From Diogma glabrata (Eukaryota > Arthropoda > Insecta > Diptera > Cylindrotomidae): 64,000 bases of DNA. Location: positions 150,438,224 through 150,502,223 of the forward strand of contig OY856188.1 in the NCBI GenBank assembly GCA_963693315.1, given 5' to 3'. Shown one piece after another: positions 11,586 to 23,170 of this stretch; positions within the stretch are counted from its first letter, which is position 1; every line of letters begins with the position of its first letter. The notes beneath the pieces are model-generated. The model made no database searches. It saw only the letters and a program-made list of their open reading frames with translations, and was not told the DNA's origin. A program made the position numbers and the translations under genes.

Positions 11586-12278
11586 TTAAAGCGTTATATA
11601 CTGTCACACAGCAGACAAATAAAGTTATAAAATTATACTTAAAACTATTGTTAATGTTGGTTCTCTTATTTGATTTGTTTTTGTTTTTAGGGTTCCGTTT
11701 TTTATACGGAACACTATTGGTGAGAGTACAACGTGTTTTTCACATTATTTCGATTATCTCGTGAACCATTAATCCGATGAACTTAAAGTTTAAGGTGCTT
11801 ATAAAAGTAACCTATCCACACAAGATGGCGGGGTGAAAAATAAATAAAGTTGTGTTCGTTTGTTTTAAAGAGGTAAGATGTAAAGCCTTCGAAAACATAC
11901 ATTTTTTTATCGAGACGAGTAGGGTATCATATGAAAGGGCTTCATTTCAGCATTATTTAAAAATATATTTTGGAATTTCACACCTCACCATTTTTTGTAT
12001 AAATATTGCCCCGATCAACTCCAACCCTACTTCATCGAAAATCTTGAAATATATTTGGAATGATAGAAAAAGGAGTAGGTTTTTAATGAAAATTATAGAA
12101 AAGTGGCAGATACTCATAACTATATTTATTAAAGGGGTAGGAGTGTTAAGAGGTAAAAACATCATTTAAAACCAGGTCATGTGGGGTGTCCTTTGAAAGA
12201 GCACTTGATTTTAGAAATATTGCCATTTTTTTAAATTTTGCAATGCATAGTTTTTGAATTATTATCAATAAAGTGAGA
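11586..12278. other. Unclassified repeat-like stretch
   Basis: No supported gene. A small hairpin GTTCCG-TTTTTTATA-CGGAAC lies at 11692-11712. Phrases such as ATCATATGAAAGGGC and TGTCCTTTGAAAGAGC look like transposon-type non-coding sequence, but I see no boundaries. Confidence 0.35.
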
Positions 12279-13382
12279 CCATTTTTTCCATTTTTTTTTG
12301 GTTCCTTCCATTTTTTTTCATTTGAATCATCATTTTTTCCATTTCTTTTTAAATTTTTTTTAAAATACATATGAGCAATTTCACGCAAGTTCAGCAAATT
12401 TTTGGGAAATTTTGACTTGACCCCTTTTAATTTTGGTTATTTTTTGTTTATAGATAGTCTTTGATAAATAAAAAATACAAGTTCTCTTAGAATTTTTTTT
12501 TTCGACCAGGGTCTTCACAGGGTGCCCCTCAATTTTTTGTTATTATGTGATGTGACTGCATTTTGACGAGCGATTGTAGAAAAACTACTGAATCGATTTT
12601 CATAAATGATATGTCGTTGAATAGGTATTAGAACAAAGTTTTTAAAAATATACACTGTTAATTTTTTGAAATAATTTTTAACGATGTAACATAAGAAAAA
12701 AACGGTGTAATTGAAAAAAAGATGGCATAGCCTCTTTTTTTTTTTTTTTTTTAAACTAAATTGAAGCTTATTTTATATCTAACAACTTGTGAAAGTTGAG
12801 AACACGTGTTATTTTTTGTTTTAAAGATAAAATTCGTTGTGCATATGACTGTCGGGAATCAGTTTTTTTTGTTCTGAAGGAAAATTATAAAAATGGCGTT
12901 ATAAACTAAGAGATATTTTTTTTTATGTTAAATATAAAATATTTTATTATTAGATGAACTTTTTAAAATATTATAAAAATTATATATGTAGTACAATAAA
13001 TAAAATAAATACAATTGTTAAAAATGATTTACTTATTTTACAAACAGAAGTTTCTTTTGAATAGGAAAGCACTTCTGCAATTATTTTCTTTGTATTAGAT
13101 GGCATAGAAAATGAAATGTTTATTTATCACTTTTAGTAATCACTTGTCACTCTTATAAAAAATAATTTGACAGTCTTGACTGCAAACAAAAAAGCCGTAT
13201 AAACAACTAAATCTATTTAGGAACTTTTGACTGGAGAAGTATTATGTTCGTATTATGTTATTATGGAATCATAAAGTAAAAGATTGTTTTTCAACATTAA
13301 ATTACAAATATTTTATTATTGAATAAACTTTTTAAAATATCATACAAATTATATATGTGAAAATAAATATAGTTATTAAAAA

Positions 13383-13748
13383 TTATTTACTTATTTTACA
13401 TTCAAAAGTTTCTTTTGAGTTGGAAAACATTTTTGCATTTATTGTCTTAGTATCTACTGGTACAAAAGAATGAAATTTTTGAGTTCCACTTATAGTAATC
13501 GCATTTTTATATCGATTTTGTAATTTTTCTTTTGTTAATTGATATTCATTTTTATCGGCGTATCCAAAGTTCATGGTAGATTCCCATTTTAAAGCCCATT
13601 CGAAAAGTTTATTTGGTGTATCAATAATATTATCTTCGCTCGCCATACTATAACGGTGTGCAGCACGCTTCAGTGTACCACCAATTCCATCACAAGGTCC
13701 CTTTCCATGGCTGGTAGCATGAAAATGCCATTCAGCGTCAACCTTAAA
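13383..13748 (-). pseudogene. C-terminal part of an uncharacterised conserved protein (left arm)
   Basis: Read from the loop outward on the minus strand, the frame is open for about 120 codons to a stop at 13383. It includes WHFHATSHGKGPCDGIGG near the start, then the 87-residue stretch after MASEDNIID, with a GTQKFHSFVPVD segment near the end. I recognise the WHF.ATSHGKG.CDGIGG pattern from uncharacterised invertebrate proteins, usually the last third of a longer protein, but know no function. The upstream part is missing at the loop. The ATG at 13646 is internal to the conserved region and is not the real start. Confidence 0.65.
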
Positions 13749-13782
13749 GTCTTCTTTATGGTGGCATAAGTTAATTAGTTAA

Positions 13783-14148
13783 TTTAAGGTTGACGCTGAA
13801 TGGCATTTTCATGCTACCAGCCATGGAAAGGGACCTTGTGATGGAATTGGTGGTACACTGAAGCGTGCTGCATACCGTTATAGTATGGCGAGCGAAGATA
13901 ATATTATTGATACACCAAAAAAACTTTTCGAATGGGCTTTAAAATGGGAATCTACCATGAACTTTGGATACGCCGATAAAAATGAATATCAATTAACAAA
14001 AGAAAAATAACAAAATCGATATAAAAATGCGATTACTATAAGTGGAACTCAAAAATTTCATTCTTTTGTACCAGTAGATACTAAGACAATAAATGCAAAA
14101 ATGTTTTCCAACTCAAAAGAAACTTTTGAATGTAAAATAAGTAAATAA
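13783..14148 (+). pseudogene. C-terminal part of the same protein (right arm)
   Basis: This is the mirror copy of 13383-13748 on the plus strand. The same HGKGPCDGIGG motif is encoded near 13815-13845. The frame is broken by a TAA near 14008, where the left arm has TTA, so this copy is dead while the left copy stays open. NKLFEW of the left arm is KKLFEW here. Confidence 0.7.
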
Positions 14149-15284
14149 TTTTTAATAACTATATTTATTTTCACATATATAATTTGTATGATATTTTAAA
14201 AAGTTTATTCAATAATAAAATATTTGTAATTTAATGTTGAAAAACAATCTTTTACTTTATGATTCCATAATAACATAATACGAACATAATACTTCTCCAG
14301 TCAAAAGTTCCTAAATAGATTTAGTTGTTTATACGGCTTTTTTGTTTGCAGTCAAGACTGTCAAATTATTTTTTATAAGAGTGACAAGTGATTACTAAAA
14401 GTGATAAATAAACATTTCATTTTCTATGCCATCTAATACAAAGAAAATAATTGCAGAAGTGCTTTCCTATTCAAAAGAAACTTCTGTTTGTAAAATAAGT
14501 AAATCATTTTTAACAATTGTATTTATTTTATTTATTGTACTACATATATAATTTTTATAATATTTTAAAAAGTTCATCTAATAATAAAATATTTGATATT
14601 TAACATAAAAAAAATATCTCTTAGTTTATAACGCCATTTTTATAATTTTCCTTCAGAACAAAAAAAACTGATTCCCGACAGTCATATGCACAACGAATTT
14701 TATCTTTAAAACAAAAAATAACACGTGTTCTCAACTTTCACAAGTTGTTAGATATAAAATAAGCTTCAATTTAGTTTAAAAAAAAAAAAAAAAAAAAGAG
14801 GCTATGCCATCTTTTTTTCAATTACACCGTTTTTTTCTTATGTTACACCGTTAAAAATTATTTCAAAAAATTAACAGTGTACATTTTTAAAAACTTTGTT
14901 CTAATACCTATTCAACGACATATCATTTATGAAAATCGATTCAGTAGTTTTTCTACAATCGCTCGTCAAAATGCAGTCACATCACAAAATAACAAAAAAT
15001 TGAGGGGCACCCTGTGGTCTTCACCCTGGTCGAAAAAAAAAATTCTAAGAGAACTTGTATTTTTTATTTATCAAAGACTATCTATAAACAAAAAATAATC
15101 AAAATTAAAAGGGGTCAACTCTAAACGTTGTTGAATCTTCGTGAAATTGCTCATATACACATTTTTATATTAACTAAAAAACTTTTCCATCATTATTTAT
15201 TAACTGGTTTTATATATAATGCAAATTTAGGGAAATAGTAGAATATGTAAGTAAATAATTAATTTATCGATATTTTTTTTTTTT

Positions 15285-15888
15285 TAATAAAATGTCTTGT
15301 GTAGTAGGAATTACAATATGTGTCACAATAACACATAAAAACCTTTTAAGACCAAGATCCCAAAATAACATACGTTCAAAGGTGTTGATGGAAGTAAATC
15401 TTTCTTTTTTTGTATTTTTATATTTTTTTTGTTAAAGAATGGATAACTAAACAAAAAATCCTATCACTGACAAAATATGACATAGGCCAATATTTTATGA
15501 TAGAATAGAGAAAATAAAAGTAAATTAAAAAGTAAATAGCAAATTGTTACAAAAATTTGCTGAAACAAAACAAAAATGTAGTTGCCAATATCCAGCCGGT
15601 TGCATATTCCTTGATCCTGTGACTTGACCTTGATCCTTGCACTCTCTTCCTTAAAGATTAAAGCCCACACATAATTATATGAAGGCTCATTTCTTCAAGG
15701 AAGCCATAGCGCCTCATCATCAAGGATTATTTAACAGCTAAGATTGAGGGTGCTACCGTTGACTGAATACAGTTCATCCGCCACTACCCCTAAGATATCA
15801 CCTTGGCTAGTGATATCTCACTGCTATTGCCAGTGGTGTGTGATATCTCACGTCAACTCGTATGTCAATAGCAGGGACTGGAGTCCTC
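15285..15888 (-). mobile_element. Short LINE derivative in antisense
   Basis: A poly(T) run at about 15272-15285 corresponds to a 3' poly(A) tail. On the minus strand the 3' part matches the Jockey-like 3' UTR seen at 26760-26870 (CAACACC..., GACACATTGTAA-type sequence). The other half, with GTGATATCTCAC repeats, is shared with 46100-46615 but has no reverse transcriptase. The unit interrupts the hAT non-coding region where copy B is uninterrupted. It looks like a deletion derivative made of LINE ends. Confidence 0.65.
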
Positions 15889-16852
15889 GATAAACTTTTC
15901 GTCGATCAATTAATAGTTTTAGTAATTAAACTCAAGTAACTAATGAAAAAGTAATTTGAGTTATGCAATTCAAATATTTTGAAATTCGAATATGTTGAAC
16001 TTTTGTGAGGATAAAACTCCATTGCTCTTGTATGTGAAGCGATACTATTTGACGTTGAAATTTCATCATCATTTATCAGATCTACATAAGTTAGACATTG
16101 TTGTTTTTATTCAATTTTCAATTCTAGTGTATTGTTTAGTTTGAAGTTTGCTCTACGAATAAATATTTTACTGATTTCCATACTCTACTGATCTACGAGT
16201 TTGGAAGACAATCTCCAACTAATTGAGATGGGCACTAACTAAACCAATTTATATTCTAGATTTTATTTGAATGGATATTTCTGTTTATATAAAAGACAAT
16301 GTGCATGTACATTAATATGGTAATTAAAATTTATAAACATAGTTTTAATTCTAATATAGATGTCCATGTAACATTATTTTTGTTTACAAGTTAACAGAAT
16401 AATAATTTAATTTTAATCACTTTTGGTGTTTTTTTAGATGCTGTCGTTTTGAAAGTGAAAGAAAATGAAATTTTTTTCTTTGCTCTGTCCAGCACCAGTT
16501 GTTAATTTTGCCTTAATATATAAAGAGCAAAAGCCGCTACCGAAACGTTGGCATCCAAAAACACCGACAAAGTCGACAAGTAAAAAAGTACCTCATTTAT
16601 TATAAAAAACGCTGAAAATTTAAATTAAAATATTGTTCTGTTAAACTGCAAACAAATGTAATTTTGCATGGGCATTACAAATGTTACAAATGTAATTTTA
16701 CATGGATAATTTCACTCTCAAGCAAAAAAGAACTGCTTTTCGCCCTTAGTACATAAATAGCCATTGTTTAGTGTATTACAAAATGTAATATTGATTATCT
16801 ACTTATATTTTAGAAAAATTCAATCGTTTTTAAACAAGAGTGGTTAAAAAAA
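15889..16852 (+). other. hAT 5' non-coding region, copy A
   Basis: It parallels copy B from about 17332 to 18370 with high similarity and no coding frame, ending just before the BED-finger exon. It provides the empty sites for two MITEs present only in copy B (near 16294 and 16498). Confidence 0.75.
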
Positions 16853-17082
16853 AGATGGCCAAGATCATTTTATTAAAGAATGGTGTATTAAACAAAAAGA
16901 TAAACAAGCGTTTTGTAAGTTTTGTGATAGCTATATCGACACAGGATTTATCGGTGTACAAGCCCTAATAGTGCATTCCAAGACAAAAAGACAAAGACTT
17001 CACTCTTGGTAAAACTAAATTGCTAACTTACTCACAAAATGTTGAATGCAAGAGGGTATGGAATTTTAGATATAGGCACATG
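16853..17082 (+). pseudogene. hAT transposase, BED zinc-finger part (copy A)
   Basis: On the plus strand a segment of about 45 codons reads as a BED finger: HFIKEWC, then CKFCDSYI, then a HSKTK segment, with spacing as in hAT transposases. It degenerates after about 17000, with stops. The sequence is cut at 17082 by copy B and resumes at 22121. Confidence 0.65.
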
Positions 17083-17759
17083 CAGGGCTCCCGCTGAATC
17101 CATTTTTTCCATTTTTTCCATTTTTTTTGGTTCTTTCCATTTTTTTCCATTTTTTCCGTCATTTTTCCATTTTTTCCATTTTTTTAAACATTTTTTTAAA
17201 ATACATATACACATTTTTACATTAATTAAAAAACTTTTCCATCGTTATTCATCAACTAGTTTTATATATAATGCAAATTCAGGGAAATAGTAGGAGAATA
17301 TGTGAGCAAATAATTAATTTATCGATATAAACCTCGATAACCTTTTCGTCGATCAATTAATAGTTTTAGTAATTAAACCCAAGTAACTAAGGAAAAAGTA
17401 ATTTGAATTATGCAATTCAAATATTTTGAAATTCGAATATGTTCAACTTTTGTGAGAGTAAAACTCCATTTCTCTTCTATATGAAGCGATGCTATTTGAC
17501 GTTGAAATTTCATCATCATTACCAGATCATCATCATCAGATCTACATAAGTTAGACATTGTAGTTTTTATTCAATTTTCAATTCTAGTGTATATTGTTTA
17601 GTTTGAAGTTTGCTCTACGAACACATATTTTACTGTTTTCCATACTCTACTGATCTACGAGTTTGGACGACAATCTCCAACTAATTGAGATGGGCACTAA
17701 ACCAATTTATATTCTAGATTTTATTTGAATGGATATTTCTGTTTATATAAACGACATTA

Positions 17760-17895
17760 GCTGCATTTCATGAAACCGTGTGATCCGGATTCGCATAAGT
17801 TTTACATGTAAAATGAGATCCAACTTTGTTTTTGGATCTCAGTTTACATGTAAAACTTAAGCGGATCCGGATCACACTGTTTCATGAAATGCAGC
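17760..17895. mobile_element. MITE, about 64-bp inverted arms, TA duplication
   Basis: The arms begin GCTGCATTTCATGAAAC and run about 62 bases at roughly 92% identity around a T-rich loop. TA flanks both sides (17758-17759, 17896-17897). The paralogous site in copy A (about 16294) lacks it, so the insertion is proven by comparison. A Tc1/mariner-type origin is possible. Confidence 0.85.
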
Positions 17896-18098
17896 TAATG
17901 TTTATGTACATTAATATGGTAATTAAAAGTTATAAACATAGTTTTAATTCTAATATAGATGTCCATGTAACATTATCTTTGTTTACAAGTTAACAGAATA
18001 ATAATTAAATTTTAAGCACTTTTGGTGCTTTTTTTAGATGCTGCCGTTTTGAAAGTGAAAGAAAATGAAAATTGTTTCTTTGCTCTGTCCAGCACCAG

Positions 18099-18204
18099 CA
18101 GCCAAATTCTGTAATTGTGAAGCGGTGAAATGATAAGTTTTTTAATGAAAAGAAACGAAGAAATTTTTATCACTTCACCGCTTCACAGTTACAGAATTTG
18201 ACTG
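18099..18204. mobile_element. Tiny MITE, 106 bp, CAG duplication
   Basis: The inverted ends CAGYCAAATTCTGTAAYTGT match over about 38 bases. CAG stands on each side (18096-18098, 18205-18207). The paralogous site in copy A (CAGCACCAGTTGTTAA near 16498) is empty. Confidence 0.8.
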
Positions 18205-18370
18205 CAGTTTTGTTAATTTTGCCTTAATATATAAAGAGCAAAAGCCGCTACCGAAACGTTGGCATCCAAAAACACCGACAAAGTCGACAAAAAGTACCTT
18301 ATTTATTATAAAAAACGCTGAAAACTTAAATTAAAATATTGTTCTGTTAACCTGCAGACAAATGTAATTT

Positions 18371-19100
18371 TGCATGGACATTTATATTAGAATAGGGTTG
18401 GGTTGCCAACTACTACAAAACATAAACCCGAATAAATCTAATGCAAACCCGAAGATTTCATTAAATATCATAAATTTCGATAAACAATCTCAAAGTATTT
18501 ATAAAATATGGACTTAAAACCTCCTACTCCGATATATCAAAAACTTTGGTCTGTGGGAAGGCCGAAGGGTTTGGTATAGTGATTGATGAAGACTGAAATA
18601 TCTGTCGTTTTCAATTTTCCCTAAAACATTTCAATGGCATACAGACGGACATTTTTGTTTGCCCAGTTAGACTGGTTATGATCCAAAACGTTGAGAAATG
18701 CTTGTACACTTGTTGAGAAATAATTGTACACATCTCCAACCTCAATTTTTTTGAAGTACCTTTTATTTTCTCCACAAACGAATCTTTGTGGCCTTTGTTG
18801 TGTTACTCTATTTCTTCCTTCTGGTTTTGGTATTTGTTATTTCTCCTATTAATCTGTTTATTTAGCCATTATTTAGCTTCGTTCCCAACTTCGTAATCGA
18901 TATCATTAACATCCTTGGTATCTCAAAAAACTTTCTTGGCATCCAATACGATCTCAACCAAAACAAACCTCATTTACTTGAGCTAGGTGAAACACAAGTT
19001 TCAAATATCAATAATGTACGATTCGGCTGTAAAAATCATTCTCCGGAGCTCTAAACATCGTATTGTAATGATATACATATATACACAAGGATTTTAAACA
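18371..19100. other. Unclassified insert material in copy B
   Basis: No gene or element end is recognised between the hAT 5' region and the LINE fragment. Confidence 0.3.
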
Positions 19101-19117
19101 TACAAAGCTCCCCCAGT

Positions 19118-20370
19118 ATGAAACAAGTAGTATTTCTGTATTCTGCTTTATCTGTTTCAAAGTCATCGCAAATAAACATGACATCTATTTGTGTTATTTA
19201 TACCGTAGTTATCCTTACCACCATAATCACCCCATTGGACGCGTTTAATTCTCTTAAAGACACAATTGATAATATCGTCATCACTGCACCTAATCCAGTC
19301 CTCACGGAGAAATATGGTGTAGCAATTCATGACTTTGGTGAGTCTCATAACATTTCCCTTGATATATCCAAGGCGTTTGATAGAGTTTGGCATCGGCTCT
19401 TATCAACAAATTAATTTTATTTTTAGTCTTTTTATTCCTGAGATCTCTTAGTAGTTGGTGTTGTTTCGGATAATTTCTCAATTCAAGCCTGCATTAATCA
19501 GGGTTCGGTTCTTTCGCCACCCCTTTTTCTGATCTTTTTTAACGGTTTGTTATCTAGCACCACAAACCCAATATATAGCTCTTCCGAAATTCTATCTAAC
19601 ATTCATATATTAAGAGAATGAAGAAGAAAAGAAGAAACAGCCATCTAGTCTAACTGCTAATTATACTCGTAGAAAAATGGTTCAATCCTTGGATCTTAAA
19701 TCAATTCTAGACTAAAATCTAGATCTTGAATCAATCGGAACTGGTGTATACTGAACCTTATGACATTTAATTCTAGTTTTGTCCTATAAAACCTCACTCT
19801 ATAGCTCCTGTTTTGAAAAGTTTTCCAGACTAGAATTATTAAACTCACCTGCACTTAACTATTTCGTACTAATATAAACCACAAAAGAAAATGGCATGAT
19901 CACATTTGTTCTGTGGCGAAATTAGAGTCCCAACGACTTGGCTTCGTACGTTGTAGTCAAATTTTTGTCTCCATCTGAAATAACTACGATGTATAAAGAA
20001 TTTATACGACCAATCCACGAATTCTACCCCAATTTATGGGTTGCAGTATACCAGAAACATCTAAATTTTGTCGACAGAGTTCATAGGCGTGTTGAAGCCG
20101 ATCATACAAGAGTTGTTGGAGCATTTACATTATACTACGCTATGCTCTAAAGAAATTAATCACTTAATGCCTCCATTACGTAGATCTTCACGAGCCACAA
20201 GCCAATCTTGGCATTCTTATAAGCATACCTTAGAGGTCTCATATGTGGAAACATCTATTTATACCAATTCCTTCTTTTCTCATTTCGTATACTGGTGGAA
20301 TCGATTAACGAAAAATGTTTTCAAAATGGCTTCAATTACAACTACACTACATGATTATATAATATGAACA
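19118..20370 (+). pseudogene. Degenerate Jockey-like LINE reverse transcriptase
   Basis: Segments in order on the plus strand: LDISKAFDRVWH (motif A) near 19350; an NQGSVLSP / LFLIFFN region (motif B) near 19498-19545; a poorly preserved region where the F/YADD motif is expected (near 19570-19620); and the C-terminal region near 19960-20120 (FIRP, LNFVDRVHRR). Frameshifts and stops separate them. The same family is seen at 26120, 27300 and 45143. The copy lies inside hAT copy B. Confidence 0.75.
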
Positions 20371-20393
20371 ATTATTAAATCCAAATAACAGAA

Positions 20394-20460
20394 GTGGTTC
20401 AAGTGTTAACACACTTTCCTTTTAACACAAAACACCTGCGTTCGATTTACGGCGAAGGTT
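20394..20460 (+). repeat. Possible tRNA-derived SINE head
   Basis: TGGTTCAAGTG matches an RNA polymerase III A box, and about 50 bases on, GTTCGATTT nearly matches a B box. Body and tail are not identified, so this is tentative. Confidence 0.3.
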
Positions 20461-21600
20461 TGGGAAACATAAAATGGATCTTAGTATTTTTCTAATTATT
20501 TAATTAATTAAAAAATTATCCATGAGGTTTGCAATACTATTGCACATACAATAATATGTTATTGTAATTCGGCGACCACTAAATGTGCCGAATGCAACCA
20601 CTAAATGTGTAAATGAGAACAAAATGTGCAAAGAAATGTATTTTAAAAAGCTTCCGTAATATATTTCCATATGCTTCCTAGTGGAGTACGGTTCATGATG
20701 ATGATGGTAAACCAGACTTGCAGTTATTACTTTCACTTCGTATAATATGCAGGTGTGAAACTGCAAGCTAGTAAACTCCGAACTGTGTGAAGTCCAAGAC
20801 GATAGAAAGCCTACGTGTTATATTGATCAACTTATGCTAGATTTAAATAAATTATTCATAATTAAAAACATAAATTTTCACCAGAAAAATACTAAAAAGA
20901 ATATCGTTCCTATTAAGAACAGTTTATAAATAAAAAGTTTATAATTGTATGCCACTTGTCGTTAACTAAATTATTCACAAGTGCCTCGCTTTGTCCAACA
21001 CGATGAAATTTTTTTTAAAAGACTGTGTTACATTGTGGTATTTGATTGATCTTTGTAATTAGCGTTTCTATGATGAAGACAATGTTTTCTGTCAGTGAAA
21101 TTGAACGAGAATTAAAACTAACTAAATTCCAAGGTACCGGTACAATGATATATAGAATTAATAATTATATCGAACTGAATCGACTCAATTCAAAAAATAT
21201 ATTTTGCTGTAACTTATTTGCATGAGAGTCTAAAGCAGCAAATTGATATTGTAAGAATGATGGTATATAGAATGGTGATAAAAACAAATCACGAACGATT
21301 ACCTGTTTAATATCAATCTATTTGGGACATACTACTGCCGAAAATTTGTAAGAAACTTTCATATTATGCATTCCATGAACCAATACTTGGATTCAAGTTT
21401 CGATGAACGGAACTAATGTTAACTTAAAATCATTTGACATCTAAAGGAGGACTTAGCACATGATTCGAGTAATAAAGAAATTCTGAATCTGGGCAGCTGC
21501 GGCTTACGTAAAATTAGTAATGCATTTAACGCTGGAGTTAAAGCAACGAATTGATCTGTGGTTGAATTTGTATGATCTGATTCGCTTATAATTTATTTGC
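20461..21600. other. Unclassified stretch in copy B
   Basis: I see no supported coding sequence or element boundary. Confidence 0.3.
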
Positions 21601-21689
21601 TTACTTTCAATGCTCCTAATCGAAAAGCCGATGAAAAATATTATATATTAAAAATATTAAAATATTCCTCACGAAACTTTGTTCAAAAT

Positions 21690-21800
21690 GGTTGAACAAG
21701 CCTCTTTACTCTCACCTGGTTTTAAGAAATATGTTAATGAAGTTACTAAAACTAAAAATTTAGTTTCTGAAACACTTAAAGATGAATTATTGGATTAAAA
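21690..21800 (+). pseudogene. hAT transposase C-terminal tail (copy B)
   Basis: A short open stretch (MVEQASLLSPGFKKYVNEVT and on to SETLKDELLD) ends at TAA about 320 bases before the right tip. Its position suits the last codons of the copy B transposase. The sequence alone is not diagnostic. Confidence 0.35.
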
Positions 21801-22120
21801 ATTATCTGTTTTTATATTTGTTTACTTATGAGATGCAATGCAACTATTTTGTACTCAGATTCAATCAAATAATCTTTTAGTTCCATTTCTTCATAAAAAT
21901 AATTTAACAATTCATTTTATTTCAATTTTAAAAACAATATGTACGAAAACAATATGTATGAAAAAACAGGGATTTTTTTTACCGTAATATTCTAAGATAC
22001 CCTATGTATTACACATTTTAAATTGTTTGTTTTCCATTTTTTTCCATTTTTTCCAGTTTTTTAGCGAAAAATTTCCATTTTTTCCATTTTTTTCAATCTG
22101 ACTTTAAAACGGGAGCCCTG

Positions 22121-23170
22121 CACATGTAATATTCATTTATTGCATAATGCCTTTGGAAAAGCACTTAAGGAATTTGGGCATGACTGCGAATGTTAAGTTA
22201 TCAAACTTTAGTACTACTTCAAAGGATACCCAAGTAGATGGGAAAATTTTAATAGCTTTCAAAAACAAAATTATATTAGGCAACACAAATTTATAAAACA
22301 TTGTAGTACGCGATGGTTAACCTTAGGTCCAGCGTTAGGGCGGGTTATAGAACAATGGCCCGCAATAATAAATTATTTTAAAGTAAGTCAAGACACTCGC
22401 AACTCAACAGCTGAAACTGAAATAAAACTGAAACTGAAATAAAAAAATTGATAGCAAAGAAACTATTGTTCGCTGAACTCCTCTTTTTGTTGAACTCGGT
22501 TGATCTGTTTAAAAGGACAAATACATTTTTTCAGAAAGAGGAACCGATTCGTAATTTAGTGTACCCGATGTTCGAGCCTTTTCTCAATAAAATTAGTGCA
22601 ATAATTTGTCGCTCAAACATTGAGAAAGATATTTCGTGCTTCGACGCTGAACGGTAAAAAGATTGCAATTTAATTTACTCTAAAGATATTATCTTGAGTG
22701 ACGCAATTTTAAACGAACATAGTTTTGTAAAATCAAAAACGGTTGAACAGATTGTTTTTAAAAATAATGTTAAAAAATTATATATAGCTGCCGCACTTTA
22801 TATAACAAATTTTAAAATAAAATTCAATGAATTTTATTATCACGCTCAAGTACTTACGCCAAGTAAATTTATGAATGTTGACTATTTTAATCACATTTTA
22901 AAATTACATTCACTTATTAGTAATAATAGATCAAAAGACCAATTTTCGTTAGAATTAAAATTGTTACATTCAACAGAAAAAGCTAGTTTTGAAAAACTAT
23001 TTGAAATTAAGGATGCAGCCGGTTGCGTAAAATACCCATTATTAACGCAGTTTTTGAAAAGCACCTTATCAATTTGCCATGGTAACGCTGATGTAGAAAG
23101 AGGATTCTCTGTGTCATCCCGTTTGCTGCCAAGTAAGAGAGCCTCTATGTCAGAAAAAACGCTGAATTAA
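22121..23170 (+). pseudogene. hAT transposase core and dimerisation domain (copy A)
   Basis: The first part (22130-22420) encodes LLHNAFGKALKEFGHDCE, then, after a frameshift, CSTRWLTLGPALGR and EQWPAI, which is the conserved hAT block before the insertion domain. A second open part is 22448-22657. The third (22694-23170) holds the hAT C-terminal dimerisation domain, with YPLLTQFLKSTLSICHGNAD and VERGFS near residues 113-140. The three parts are in different frames, so this copy is inactive. It resembles the ZBED / KIAA1586-like branch of hAT proteins. Confidence 0.82.

Larger units (their letters stand above)
12373..15152. mobile_element. Giant fold-back element, arms of about 1.37 kb
   Basis: The left arm 12373-13748 and right arm 13783-15152 are inverted copies of each other, differing at scattered bases and short indels, around a 34-base loop. 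The outer ends read GAGCAATTTC...GAAATTGCTC. The uninterrupted paralogue at about 17200 reads AAATACATATACAC, and here the element sits between AAATACATAT and ATATACAC. The duplication is therefore TA, or up to ATAT. Each arm starts at the loop with the C-terminal part of a conserved protein, followed by about 1 kb of A+T-rich non-coding DNA that itself contains a degenerate direct repeat of the gene's end (compare 12945-13110 with 13305-13470). Confidence 0.9.
17083..22120 (+). mobile_element. hAT transposon copy B nested in copy A, TSD CACATG
   Basis: The tips CAGGGCTCCCG...CGGGAGCCCTG are perfectly inverted and are followed on both sides by TTTTCCATTTTT-rich subterminal sequence. The flanks carry CACATG (17077-17082 and 22121-22126). 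Ignoring copy B and one CACATG joins the transposase frame of copy A through a conserved hAT segment (HLLHNAFGKALKEFG), which supports both boundaries. The interior is 5' non-coding DNA (to 18370), a degenerate LINE and other debris, and a short C-terminal transposase tail near 21690-21800. The element is defective. Confidence 0.88.

Noticed and set aside
17039..17290. Phe-Ser-rich frame
   Set aside because: It is the translation of the TTTTCCATTTTT subterminal repeat of the hAT left end.
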